This document shows, piece by piece, positions 46,301-59,005 of a DNA stretch of 64,000 bases. The notes under the pieces were generated by a model that made no database searches, was not told the DNA's origin, and saw nothing but the letters and a program-made list of their open reading frames with translations. Location of the stretch: positions 2,338,876-2,402,875 of the forward strand of contig JAESIW010000207.1 of NCBI GenBank assembly GCA_016802295.1, read 5' to 3'. Every line of letters begins with the position of its first letter. Positions within the stretch are counted from its first letter, which is position 1. Made by a program: the position numbers and the translations under genes. This DNA is from Brachionus rotundiformis (lineage: Eukaryota > Rotifera > Eurotatoria > Ploima > Brachionidae).

Positions 46301-49300
46301 TCACATCTTTATTGTATTGAAGATTGTAGTCTTCCTGATACTTTAAAAAATAAATAAAAAATTTAACTTTATGGTTTTTTAATTATCTATTGTTAATTAG
46401 GAATATTGAGTGAAACAACAAAGGTTTATGGCTTTCAGAATTCTTAGATTAATCAGATTTTTAATAAAGATCTATTCAAACAAAACTGTGTTATTAATTT
46501 TCGATTAATTAAAAATTATTTTAAGAAAGATCAGGCCAATTAGCCTAAATTAGCTTGCATGGCAGTCAAATTTGGTAAAGAAATACATGTAGTTGGAAAA
46601 TGAAAAATTTAGCATGAAAAGATTTTGTGAAATTTGGTACAATAGAACTAAAAAAGAGTTAAACAATCTTTAAATTTTTTTTCAAAAGTTAAAAACTGGT
46701 TCTGGAAATACTATTTTGTTTCCAAGTGTTTAAACTGGCATTGTATTAGCCATTGAGATGCTACTTCTACTCCCTTGAGATCCTTTTTGAGTTTTTAATC
46801 TCTTTCTAACTAATATTTATACTTAGGTGACCGCTTAGTTAGCCCTACGCGCTTGCAGAAGAGCCTTTTAGTGCTGATGGTCCTTGAACAACAGCCAACT
46901 TCTCATTTTTACTTTCTTCGAATTCCTTGCAGAGAGTTCGAATCTTAGAACTCTTGCTTTACTAATTTAAGACCGCTCTTTGAACCATCAAACCATGGTA
47001 CATCAGCATAAATTGTTGCCTTTTTTTCTATATCCTTGGATAGCTGTGCCAAATTTAGCAGAAATCAAATTTTAATGTTTTTGAGCTTGGTGTATTTTTC
47101 AGAGAGTTTGAACACGATTGACAGTGGATGCAATCATCAATGTTGGATCATGTTGCATTTACAGAACAAGTTTTTAACTTTTGGGAAAAAATTTGTTTGT
47201 TCTTTTGTACCAAATTTCACCAAACAACATGAAAAGTTCTTTTTAACAAATGTAAATAAAAAGTTAATTGGTCAAAAGTGAAAAGCACACTAGGAAACAA
47301 AATGGTTCTTTTGGAATATTCAGCTGTTTTGGTCTTGGAAATATTTTTATGCATTTTTAATATTTAATCTTTTACCAAAGATAAGATAAAATTTATTTAA
47401 CAATTTAATAGGTATTAAGTTTGTCTTGTCTGTCGGCCAAATAAGAAAAAAATTAGATAAACTTTTACTTTATAATCTTTTATTTTATTGAATAATAGAC
47501 AAATTATACTTACATCTTGAAAAATGCTCTTCATTTTGTCATAATCTGTTATCTCTTCGTACAAACGCTCGGACAAATCGGCGCCCATTTTCATAAAGTC
47601 GCCAAAAATAATCGGCTTTTCGACAAACTGCTTGGGCTCTATTTGCTGTGAGAAATATTTAGAGGCCATTTCGGCCAATATGGTATTAAAATAGCTCTTG
47701 TCCTCTTGGTTGATAAGTCTGTCGTGGAATACTCGCTGTGCCTCGTGATAGAACAGCTTGGCCACGGTGTCCTTGTCTGACACAGACTCGGATTTTACCT
47801 GCAAAATGCCCTGTATACACTTGGACAAATCTCTCAAGTTAAACACATAGTGGGACTTGGCCGGAGTGGGCAGCAGCTCGGTGCTCATTCGGCCGTATAT
47901 TTCGACGGCCGAGTCGACTATCAGATCAGCACAGGCCTTGACATTGGCGTTAAATTCGCCAAAAAAGCCATTGGTAATCGATTTGAATATGTGCTTAAGG
48001 CTGTACTCGTTGGGCGCCGGTATGCTGAACATACAAAAGTGTCTGATTAGTCTGAGCGATATGGGGTTGCGTCCACCGCCCGGCGGAGCGCAAGCCGCCG
48101 CTATGGTTATGTCCTTGAGCTCGGTGAAGGGCATTTCGTTTTCTACCCGATTGTAGAAGCCGCCAAAGTCCTGGAATTGTCTGAGCAACTCGATGGGCGG
48201 CTGCGAGCCGTACGTATCCAATTTGGGCATGTTCAGGTCATCGATGAATATGATCATGCGTTTGTTCTTGGGCGCGCCAAGCACGTTCTTTCTCCGCTTT
48301 TCCAACTTGGCCTCGATCATTTCCTGGGTCCGTTTGGAGCTTGTTTGTGCCGAAAAGTTCAAAAAAATTGGTATATAGTCGCTCTTTTCGGCTATGTCCA
48401 GCAACAACGCTCTGGCTATTACGGACTTGCCAACGCCGGTCTCGCCCGTGAACAACACCGACCGATTGACTGACAGCAACTTTTCCATCAAGTAGCCGTA
48501 GCGCACCGAGTCAATGGTCGGCACAAGCATGTCAAAGTAAGGCGTTGCTGGATTGTACTCAAACTTGGGCACTATCTTTTCCCACAAGTCCATACGTCTG
48601 TAGTGTATGTCGACATAGTAGCTGAACAAGTCGCCGCCAGACGAGAGCTTGGCGTCGCCGTTCTCGTCCAGCTGGTTGCGCACAAAGCTGTCAAATGCGT
48701 CCCAGTCGCTTGAGCGCAAATTGCCGCCAATCGACCACACGTAACAGAATGCAAATGTTGTCGAAATGGCCGCCTTGAGCTTGCCCTCTTCCAAATTGGC
48801 GTCCATGTCCTTGTTCAAAATGGTCAAGCTTTCCAGCAACGAGCACAATGTGGTTATTTTGCCCACATCGACTTGTTTCATTGTTTGTGTACACTTTTTG
48901 CTCACAAAGCCAAGGCCGTCGTCCACATACTTTTCGAACAAGGCGAGCAAATACTCTGTGTAGAGTGGACCAAATTTTTCATCAAATTTACACATCCAAG
49001 TTTTGACATATGGCATCCATCCGAGCTCGCTCGAGTCTATGTATACCATGCCACATCGGCTCACAGTGGCCGGACTAGCCACGGCCAAATCTTGCACCTC
49101 GAACACCATGTGCATGTGCGGCGTGAACTTAATTCTCTCACTGTTTGCCAAGCAAAGCATTTTGTTGTCATCGAGCACAGTGTTCATGTTTTCTATCCAT
49201 AGAGCGTCCACAGGACCGTCACAGACCACCCATTGATGGTCCTCGTTGGTCTCTTTGACGCATCGCCTCACTGTCAGGCCCATCAGGCCGTCCTTCCATT

Positions 49301-52300
49301 CCATAGTCAGCATGTTGTACTCGCCATACAATTCTCCCATGGTTATACTCTTCGGATTGAGGACTGTAATGTGCACTGGCTTGTAAAAGTAGTGCTCAAT
49401 TTGCTTGTCGTGCAGCTCGGCCAATGTGTCAGCTAGCACTTGGTACACTGTTGTTTTGCCTCCGCCAGCCGGACCCACCAACATTACACCATGTCTTACC
49501 AGCATTGTTTCATAAAATTGTATCACTTTTTTGACCTGACTGGGCTCTGGCTGCAGAGCGCGTCTCTGCTGCACCTCTATTATTGTGCTCATGAACTCGC
49601 CATAGTCGTGCTCGGGCAGCACCACGCCCGGGAACAAGTCCTGTATTATTGCCTTGAACAAAAATGCGTCATCTGTCAAAAACTTTGGCAAATTGCTGTC
49701 ACGCAGCGCCCTGATCAGAACCAGGTCCTCGTTAATGAACGGGTTTTCTCGCTTCAGCTTGCCAGCCATCACCAGCACGGACTTAACAGCCCTCATGCCA
49801 AAGTCATAGTGGTCCTGTTGGCTCAATTGTTCCGAGCATAGCTTGTACATTTGGACCATTTTTTGCGCCAGCATTTTGGAATTTTCAAAGCCCTCCGAGT
49901 AGAGAATCACCTCGGCAATAAGCTTGTAGTCGGGCACCATCATTGAAATGGGTCTGAACAAGGCTTTTAAGTTGTCTGGCAGCTCTGTGCGACCTGCATA
50001 GCCTGGATTCATGGTAATGAACGCCGCACACGACATAACCAGCTTTATTTCTCGGCCTTCGAACATAAAACGGGACAGCTTGGCCGCCTTGGCGTTCTTG
50101 ATCGTAATCAGCTGCTGAGCTATGACAGACAAGACCTCTATGTCGATGCGGTTAAACTCGTCAAAGCAGCACCATGCGCCCGATTGAGCCAGACCGCTGA
50201 AAAAGCGGCCCATCATTTTGTAGTCGAGACCATCCGAGCAGTTGAACACCACGCATTGTTTGGCCAGCGATTTGGCCAAGTCTTTGGTGGTCTCGGTCTT
50301 TCCGGTGCCGGCAGGCCCGGCCGGAGCGCCTCCCAAATCCAACTGCAGAGCTCCCATGAGGCACAGATAGCATCTGTCTGTCAGCGGGGTTATTACCAGG
50401 CGAGTGGCGGCTCCCAAGTACTCATAACCGTACACGTACATTGAATTTGACATGCGTACCACTGAATTGTCTATTTCGGTGTCCCAGTAGTATCTGAGCT
50501 GCTTGAGCCACTCGAAGTTGGAGTCGTCTTGGACCTTGCAGCGCACAAGCTCGGTGACAATGTCTCGAGCGTGTACGTCTATGGTTATCAGTGAGACTAG
50601 CGACATGCGGAGTAGTTCGGGCAGTTCTTGGCGAACCAATTGAGCCAGTTTGTTCAGGTCTTGGAAGGATTTTTTTTCAAAATTTTCCAATGCGCCCAAG
50701 TCGCATGTTTCCAGTATTTTGGTCAAGTCGCGACACCACATTGTCTGTGATACGGTGAGAACTATTTGAGATGGCCAACGGGTCAGCCATTCCTCGCGAA
50801 CCGAGCTCTCAAAATCGGCCAGCGATTGCTTCATTATTCGCTTTAGGTTAGAGAACATGGCTTCCTCGACTTTTCCAAGCCATTCTTCCACGTTTCCTTT
50901 ATTTATAAATTTTAGATTTCAAACTGAAATAGAAAGTGGAGCAAAGATTCTTGGCAATGGTGCTATTATCCAAAAGAATCATTTGGTCATTAGCCATTGA
51001 AACAAAACTTTCAAACTTTTAACCAATGCTTATACCAAATTGGCAAATAAATTTTTTTATTTAAATAATATTATTTTATTTTTTTATCAAATTTTAATTA
51101 ATTGATAATAAATAGATTCAGAAAAATACAAAATCGTGACTTTTTTCATTTATCGCCTACTTTGGGATCCTTTTTAACCATGAAAAAAAAAATAAACCTT
51201 TATTGAAAATTTCAATCAAGTAAAAATAAAAAGTTAAAAATCAATTATCTCCTACAAACAGCCCCAAATCTTCTAAAAGTAAGACGGAAATAACTAAACT
51301 TTATAAAAATTAAAAGAGATAATGTTCCATATAGGGAGTACGCAAAAGATAAATATAGCAGGATCCTTGTTTCATGAATACATTTTTTACCCTAATTTTT
51401 AGAAATTTATCAAAGCTTACAAAGAAAATTATTAAATAAAAATATTTAAAAAAATTAAAATTAAATGAAAATTTAATATGTTTATAATTTAAACAATGTA
51501 ATCATTAAATAAAAATCTTGCCGAATAGAATTATTAGAATATCAAATATTAAAGATGATCATTTAACTTTAATTTTTCATATTTGTTCTATTTTTTATTA
51601 ATATATGGCAACAATAATTTTATTTAACGAATACATTTTAACATTTATTAAAAATTTTTACTTAAAAATCAAAAACTTTATTACTAATCTTTGATAATTA
51701 AATTTTTTTAACATTTAATTTTACAACATTTTAATTATCTTAATTAATAATTTTCCTTTTTAAATTTTAATAAAATTTTTTTTAAGCTAAAATATGTATT
51801 CATGAAATAAATATTTTACCATATAAAAATTATTTAAAACTTTAACAAATTAACAATCCAAATGATAAAAATAAATAAGAATAAAAATTCAGCTAATTTA
51901 TACATCGTTGTTTACTTTTTTCTACAAACTTAATTACTTAGACATTTTATGGTAAAATGGTAATGATATATTTTTTTTAATTTTATTTGATCATTTTATC
52001 TTTACCAATCTTCACCAGGGTAAAAAATAAAGCGATATTCTTATTTAATGTAGTTTATATTTAAAAGATATTTAGGAATTATATTTATATATCATGATAT
52101 TAGTTGGAAAAAAATTCCAAGAAAATTACCTCTTGCTTTTAAGCTACGACCAAGCGATACGCGTTCGCCTTCAGGTGATATCATAGCCAATATATCATTG
52201 CTAATAGTGGCTGCGGCAGCTTCATCTTGTCCAGGTTGAGTGGCACCACCAGCAAATTCCAACTTGTTAATAGCATCGAAACACTTTCTCAGATGAGGCT

Positions 52301-55300
52301 GAACTGCATGCGGATTTCTGGTCTGGGCCAATATTTCCAATAGTTCATCATTGGATAAAAAGTAAAAACGTGAGAAAACAACACGTTTACTCTCCAAATA
52401 GGCCTCTAAGCACTTCATTATTTGATCTAGTAGCGAGTTGTTGTTCTGGAAGTTTTCCAATAAGCCTGGTTGTATGCCAGCTCGAATAGCTTGTGGATTT
52501 TTGTTCACTTTTCTCATGATGTCTTTCCAGGATTTGTCCACATTGGAGAACATTTTCGCCTCAGCAGGCAATTGTTTCACAATATCAGGCGCCGAGAATA
52601 TACTCTCCAAATACAACCAGCCACGTTGGCAAATAAGCCACGCGTCTATAGTTTTTGTCAACAAGTCCAAATTTTTTTGCCACTCATCTACTCGTGGCTT
52701 AATAGGACCAACATGTCTAGAGCTGGCAATTGTGGAAACATTAATTATACTGTCGTCTAAATTTTGCTGAATTTCATCTGTACCACCCAGAATGAACACA
52801 TCTTTGGAGTCTTTGTGTGGCAAAACAACAAATTCAAGTGATTTCCACGAATCTTCCACTTTTTTCAATATAGTTTCCAAACTAGCCTCACTACTTGCTT
52901 GACCACTAATCTCTTGTATTTTTTCCGCATGATCAAACGCATTTATTTCAAGCAATTTTCCCAAATTAAGTGGTTCTTCTTTGGTCGGCTTAAAACCAAT
53001 TACTTCATGAATTGCATCCCAGTGACGAGCTTTTAGGAACTGATTTCTCAAATCAGTGATCATTGGCATTTTGCTGCGCATGTCTTCTACACGCTGCTTG
53101 AGCAATGGTAGCAGATTATTCGGCGGTAAGCCTTTCTCAATTTGAAACACATTTTTACCATATTTGTTCACAATTTGGGTCAAATTTTCTGGATCAATTT
53201 TATCAAAATTTGTCTCTTTCCATTCATTGAAATAATTGTCCCACTCATCTATTGAATTCCATAGCAACTCTTTGAGCTTTATTTCAGCAATTGTTTCCTC
53301 AAGCTCGTCAAATTTGGTCACTTCTACTTTAAAATTTTTCTGATAGCTTTTGTAAGTGTAGGCTGTGCGCTGCAAGTCCTCTATTTCTGATATTAATTTG
53401 CCAAGCAGATTTTTAGTGGTCTCTTTGTCCGCTTCGGGATCCAATATGCTTGGCGATTGACCTTGCTGCTTTATTTTGCGGCATTCGTCGGTCAATGAAG
53501 TGATGTCCTTGTCAAGAGTTGAGCAAAACTTGGCAATGTTGGAGTCCTTTTCGGTCAAGGCTTTGTCTATTGCGTTTCGACTGAGTTGTATTGTGTTATA
53601 CAGAGTATTGTAGACAACCAAGTCCTCTGGCGGACATGGAACTTTATACTCTTCAATCAGCTCGTACATTTCTTTCACTATTTCAGCTTCTTTTTCCAAT
53701 GGATCAATCTAATTTAAACAAATTTACTCTTCAGTTTCAAAAGGATGTTTAAGATTGTCCAGAAAGACCTAAATGTGGTCAGAATAATTACAACTTTTTG
53801 GATTAATTAAATTTTTAATTAAATAAATAATTTAAAGGAAAAAGTAATTTATTATTTTAAGCTTTGGTGGTGTAATTTTTGGTAAAAATTGTGTACATAC
53901 TCTCTCTTGGATTTGGTCTAAAAATGTCAATGCATCGACATACTCAATGGTTGTGGTTGGTTTGTATTCAAGTTTAAAAGTGGCCTCTTGGGATTCGGCA
54001 ATCAATGAGTCTGTCTTTCGCTTGGCAATTTGAGGCAAAATATCATTTACCACGTCCAAGCATCGCACAGGATTAGGAGTTAATTTATTTTTCATCTCAT
54101 TCGAATCAATCAGCAACATGCCCAAATTTCTCTTGTTCACAATTATCTCGACCATTTCTTCCTCTAAATGATACTTTTCCAAAGATTTGGCAAAAAATTC
54201 CACATCATGCTCTTCAGTTCGGATTTTTTCCACATCTGTTTCCTCATTTTGACGGTAAAATATCCTATAAGGTTCAAAAGTATCCGCATACTGTTGAGCT
54301 GCATTGAAGGCCGCGTTCAAACACTCGCGGCATTTATTCTCCTGGCTCTTCAAATGCTGATCATCCTCGAACATAATGTCCAACTTGGGACCCTCGCCAC
54401 AAGTTTTTTCCTCAAATTTTCTGTTTATTATTGGCCTAGTAAACGGATCAAAGTATTTATCTGGCACCAAATTTTCAACTTGAAGCAATGTTTCCTTAAA
54501 CTGCTGAATTATTTCACCAATGGTTTCTCTAAATTGGTCCAAGTCAGGCCTAAAAGTCAATGAATCAATTTCAAGCACAAGCTCGGATATGTATAAAGGT
54601 GGAATAATTTTTTCTTCATCTTTTTCTTCTTCTTTATCTCCCATTACCATTGTGGCTTCTTTTTTGACCTCTGGCTCAGGCTCGACTTCATCCGAGTCGG
54701 TTTTTTCTGGCATTTTGTTTGTGGCCTGTATGTCCTCTAGACTGGGCGTATTTTCCAGCTGCTCGGTAAAATAGTTCAACAAGCTTTGTACCGAATTGAC
54801 CGCTAGAACATGCAGAGTGCCCACTATCAAGTAATCAGCCACTCGTATGAAGCTTTTTTTTTAATTTTTAAATTAATTTTAGAGATAAATAATTAGCTTA
54901 CTTGGTGAGGCGCTGGCACTCTTTGCGTTTCTGAGCCTGGTCAGTATAAGTCATTTTGTCTGGAGCTTGGCCATATATGTCAATGTTATAGTTGCTCTGC
55001 ATGAAGCTTGAGGCCGTTCCAGGGGCTCCTGTGTCTGGTACTGGAGTTTCGGCCTCGTTTATGTAATTGTCCGGCGTGAAGCCGGCTTCAAATAGGGCGC
55101 TTTTGCACGCACTTGATACCACGTCTTTGACCAAATCGCGAAATTCAGCCAAGCGTTTTGACACTTGCTTCAGCTGCTCGAACTGAGTGTCCTTAAATTC
55201 GCTCAGTGTATATGTCTTACCAATTTCTATTTTGCACAAGCTCATGTTGGATATGCGGTAGCACATCTCGCGGATATTCAAAAGAGCTGGCCGTAATGAC

Positions 55301-56617
55301 TTAATTTAATTTTTAATTAATTAATTAATTAAAAATTTTATTATTTTTCTTACATCGTTTAATATAAACAGATTTTTCTGCAAATCTTTGCGTGAAAATT
55401 TGACACGCTTGTCTCGGACATTTACATGCCAAACATTAAATGCTTTCCATTGACGAAATTTGAAGAAAACATTCAACTAATGCCATAAATAATTAATTTT
55501 TTTATAATTATTAATTTAAATAAATATAAAAATAAATTTATCTATTTTTGCAAAAAATTTTATTTTCAAACTAATTAGAAAATTTAATAAAATATTTTTT
55601 TTTGCTTATTAAACAAAATTTAATAATTACCTTTATTAGCTTAAGATACAGTTTATATTCCTGCTCCCATCGTTCCAAAGAAGTGTATTCAATTTCTTCT
55701 CCGGCACAGAAATGGCAAACTCCATTCTGTCCGATGGTAAAATACTCATCTTTGTTACAATTAACATAATTGACCACTCTAATGGTAAAAAATAATATCT
55801 AAGGAAATAAGAGATGATCTAATTTTACTTGACATTATAAAAATTATAATTGTTGGAATTTTTGGCATAAATGTGACTAAGATAAAGAAAAAATCCTGGT
55901 GGTTGTTGCCTAATAGCATCAAAAATAACCAGCATGTTTGTTTCACCTTCAAAATTGACTCTGGGTGCTACTGGCGGAATCTTGGCGCCTCGTATATGAC
56001 GTTTACTGATTGGGGTTGGAAGCCCTTCTCTAGGAGGTGGTGGTCGAGGAACAAAAGTTACTTGTCTTTCAATATCCCTATGGCTATCCAAAGATGATTC
56101 TTTTTTAAATGCTTCCTCGCCAAGCTCTTCTAACACTTCGACCTCCACTTTTTTGGTATCTACTGAATCACGCTTTATTTTTTTGAACTTGGAACTCTGG
56201 ACTTGTTTTTGTTTCATTTCTTCTTCTATTCTTTCCTTATTACGCTGGTGAATAGACTCTGGCAAATTGTATTGTTGATGCTTGAATAGTCTTTGCTAAA
56301 ATATAAAATCAATTATTAAAAGTTAACTTAGATTAGTTTTTCTTTACGATTGGCTCGGGAGCTGGCGGTGGTTTGTCTAATTTTTTTATATGTGGTTTTT
56401 GAACACTGGTCATACTCATGTCCAGAACATATTGCTGATTTGAGTTTGCTTTGTTGAATGGAGTAGAATAAAGCCGGGACATCAAAAGGTTTTGATCTAC
56501 TTGACCAAATTTAAAAGCTTTTGGTTTGCGTTCGTTATCCAAATTTAGAGGATCAAGTTTTGTTTTGGTACTTTCAGCTGCCGCAGTTAGGCCTGCAGCT
56601 GAATACGAACTATCCAT
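40348..56617 (-). CDS. DNAH6: axonemal inner-arm dynein heavy chain, DNAH6-like
   Basis: ATP-driven motor of ciliary inner arms. Twelve minus-strand exons, all in phase: 56617-56348, 56295-55829, 55778-55631, 55476-55354, 55299-54902, 54852-53901, 53708-52130, 50896-47514, 46340-45499, 45189-42896, 42493-40511 and 40451-40348, about 4180 residues (human DNAH6 4158). The N terminus is a Pro-rich disordered region, followed by the tail (SLERWEQEYKLYLKL, VFILGGTDEIQ, FYFLSNDELLEILAQTRNP). P-loops: AAA1 GPAGTGKTETTKDL near 1511, AAA2 GPAGGGKTT near 1789, AAA3 GETGVGKS near 2132, AAA4 GVGGTGKQS near 2483. The stalk coiled coil follows, then AAA5-6 and the C-terminal domain ending RAGTLSTTGHSTNF and a final CQLSD. 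All four nucleotide sites keep Walker A. Assignment to DNAH6 rests on length, tail motifs and the C terminus; DNAH3/7/12 are less good fits. Confidence 0.92.
46613..46730. repeat. dispersed repeat copy in dynein intron
   Basis: Lies in the 1.17-kb intron 46341-47513. GTGAAATTTGGTACAATAGAAC followed further on by CAAAAGTTAAAAACTGGTTC resembles, in inverted orientation, 47150-47235 in the same intron, and in part the plus-strand copy near 20215. Degraded non-coding repeat. Confidence 0.5.
47100..47340. repeat. inverted dispersed repeat copy in dynein intron
   Basis: The minus strand reads GGTGAAATTTGGTACAAAAG, then AAAAGTTAAAAACTTGTTC, then GTAAATGCAACATGATCC, matching 46613-46730 and 20215-20275 with several differences. 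The unit also includes TTTTGTTTCCTAGTGTG, similar to 46720-46740, but in a different order, so the copies are rearranged. Confidence 0.5.
50897..52129. other. largest dynein intron
   Basis: A 1.23-kb intron between exons 7 and 8 of the dynein gene (minus strand). AT-rich. I see no embedded gene on either strand. Confidence 0.6.
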
Positions 56618-57522
56618 TTTTGTTTAGTTTACTTTATATTTACTAATAATTAGATAATTTGAAGCTTTAGAATGATTTAAATTCGAAAATTTTCATCAAA
56701 GTTTATTAGTTTATAGAAATTAAATGAAAATTTCTTTTTTTTTTTAAGTTTCCATGGTTACTTTTTTGATACCTATGTTCAAAACTCGTTTCTATACTTT
56801 TATAAATGTCAAGGTTGTTTTATTTTAATAGTTAAATTTTACGAAAAATTAAGAAACATTATCTATTTTTATTATTTTTTTATTAAAAATGGTCTATTTG
56901 TAATAAATTTACAATCCAATAAAGAATATACAACTTTTATTAATTATAAAACCTTCTCTTAAAGATAGATTTTTCACCTTATTGTATTTTTTGTTATCAA
57001 TTTTTAAGCTTTCATTTTTTTAATTTTTAATGAATAAAATAATTAACTTAATTAACTAAATTGGTTATATTTATTTAAATGATAACAGATGAGAATAAAG
57101 GACCCCTTATTATTATTATTATTAAATTCGAAAAAAAATTTCTTCTAATTGGCAATTTAAAATACTTATAACAAAGAGTGATATGCCTGCCAGCCTTATT
57201 TTTAAAAAGATAAATTAACTAAATTAGTTGAATTAGTTGATAGGGGCATAAATACCAGTTGATTTTGGAAAATTCAATTTCATTTCATTTTTCAAAATTA
57301 AAAAAATTTTCAAAAGTTCTATATTTTTGGAAAATGAAAATCAAGCTGTCACCATAACTCTGCCGATCCACAGGTCCCAAGTCCTGATTTTAATTTCTGC
57401 GCGACTCTCTTATGCTACTTCTCAAAAGAGTCAATAATTTAACTGGCTAATAGTTATTATTGTTTAAGTTTAAATTTGAAGTAAATAACTTTAATGATAT
57501 TAAGAACTAATTAGAAAAGTAT
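56618..57522. other. 5' flank of the dynein gene, intergenic
   Basis: AT-rich. It should contain the dynein promoter on the minus strand, but no TATA box or clear site stands out. A small ATT microsatellite lies near 57108-57122. Confidence 0.45.
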
Positions 57523-57757
57523 AGCAAAGTAAAATTTTTGATCAAATTTCAGGCGCTCAGTCTTGCTCAAACATTTTTAGATGCGCAATTAAATTTCATT
57601 GCATTTTTAGAAATTACAATCCTTTTTTCCAAAAGTTTGAAAATAAAGCTCTGAATTGTTAAAAGAATAAAAAATCAGCGATGAAATTTAATTGCGAATC
57701 TAAAAATGTTTGAGCAAGATTGAGCGCTTGAAATTTGATCAAAAATTTTACTTTGCT
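57523..57757. mobile_element. foldback MITE with 77-bp terminal inverted repeats and 8-bp target duplication
   Basis: Left arm 57523-57599 and right arm 57681-57757 are reverse complements with three mismatches, separated by 81 bp. Ends begin AGCAAAGTAAAATTTTTGAT. The octamer AAAAGTAT flanks both ends directly (57515-57522 and 57758-57765). No coding capacity. An 8-bp target duplication is typical of hAT-type elements; that assignment is inference. It differs from the element at 17901-18232 in both end sequence and duplication length, so they belong to two families. Confidence 0.85.
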
Positions 57758-57929
57758 AAAAGTATGGTTTATATGCTTTCCAACATAGAATACTAGATAG
57801 AATATTATCTTTAACAGTATATTTTCATAATTCTTCTGAAAACCTGAATTCAAAAAAGTATGAGTAGAGAAATTTGAAATAAAATTTAAGAAAAAATCTT
57901 AATCAATTCTTTAAATGTTACATAGGCAC

Positions 57930-58320
57930 TAACATTGTAAACTGGCACATAGCCCCGTCTGTCAAAGTCAGTCAGTCATTTTTCACTTGTAGAGTGACTA
58001 TGCCATTGAACGCCCTACCCCAAGAGATCGTTTAATCCATATCCGTCAACCAATTCAAGAACAGACTGGATAAGTCCAGTCACGTAAGGAGAAACCTATC
58101 ATGGATGAAGTTCTGAGGCTCGGTATAATCGATACGAGTGAATGGTAACCTAACGAATAAAAACCTACAGTGTGATGAAGGCAGAGCTAGGGAAGTGACT
58201 GTGCTCTTAACACAGTACATACCACAGTTACCATAGATGGGATCCTACTGTTTCCCATCTTCCCAAATCTAGCTTGCTAGCTTGTCATAACTTATACTTA
58301 TATTATTATTATTATAAAAA
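57930..58320. repeat. probable decayed retroelement fragment with ATT-repeat tail
   Basis: This block is much less AT-rich than its surroundings, has no long open frame, and ends in a (ATT)n microsatellite (58298-58313), as many non-LTR retroelement copies do. A similar less AT-rich block lies at 58620-58740. I could not match either to a specific family, so the call rests on composition and the tail. Confidence 0.35.
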
Positions 58321-59005
58321 GTGACAAACTGATAGCTGATGGCGTAAAAACATTTGGATTTTTTTATTCAAGACTTATAAATTTCTTTGTGACCAAGATG
58401 TCGATGTTGCTCAATGTTACAACATTCAAGCATTAAATTTTCAATAATATTAATTTGATTTTCTCTGATTTTGTAAAAAAATTTAATTAGATTATTTCAA
58501 CTTATTTTATAAAAATAAATGAATGAAGTGTTAATCATGATAAGTCATCATGATAAGGGCACTAGCCTGTTGATTAACCTTGAAATTGAAAAATAAAGTT
58601 ATACCTCTTTTACTCACATAAATATCTGCCGGTAATAGATTTTTATTTCTGTTATCTCTCGTCTAGATAGCCTTTTGGTCGAGACTACGCTCAAAAAGGT
58701 GTTAAGAAAGGAGATGGACACCACAAGGAGTGAATAGGGATAATAAATAAAAATAAATTAATTAGATATCAATAAATTAAACTAAAAAAAGACAGATAAT
58801 AAATCTAGTTAAATTTTGACAATCTTATCTTGACCATACATACAAATATTATCATTATGTTTCAGTACAGTCATTTTAAAATAGCAAAGTATTTTTATAT
58901 GTTTATTTGGGTCTAAGAAATAAAAAAAATAAAGCATTCTTTTTAAATATTTTATTTTCTAAATTATTAAAATGACAAAAAAGACACTAAAATAAGGTTA
59001 TATAT
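58321..59005. other. intergenic 3' flank of asparaginyl-tRNA synthetase
   Basis: Mostly AT-rich. It contains the less AT-rich block 58620-58740 and, near 58532-58582, a direct repeat of TCATGATAAG inside an 8-bp inverted repeat (GTTAATCA/TGATTAAC). No gene seen. Confidence 0.4.

Noticed and set aside
49440..49841. Plus-strand open frames over the dynein motor exon
   Set aside because: Antisense shadows of AAA1-AAA3 coding sequence, with no domain or signal of their own.
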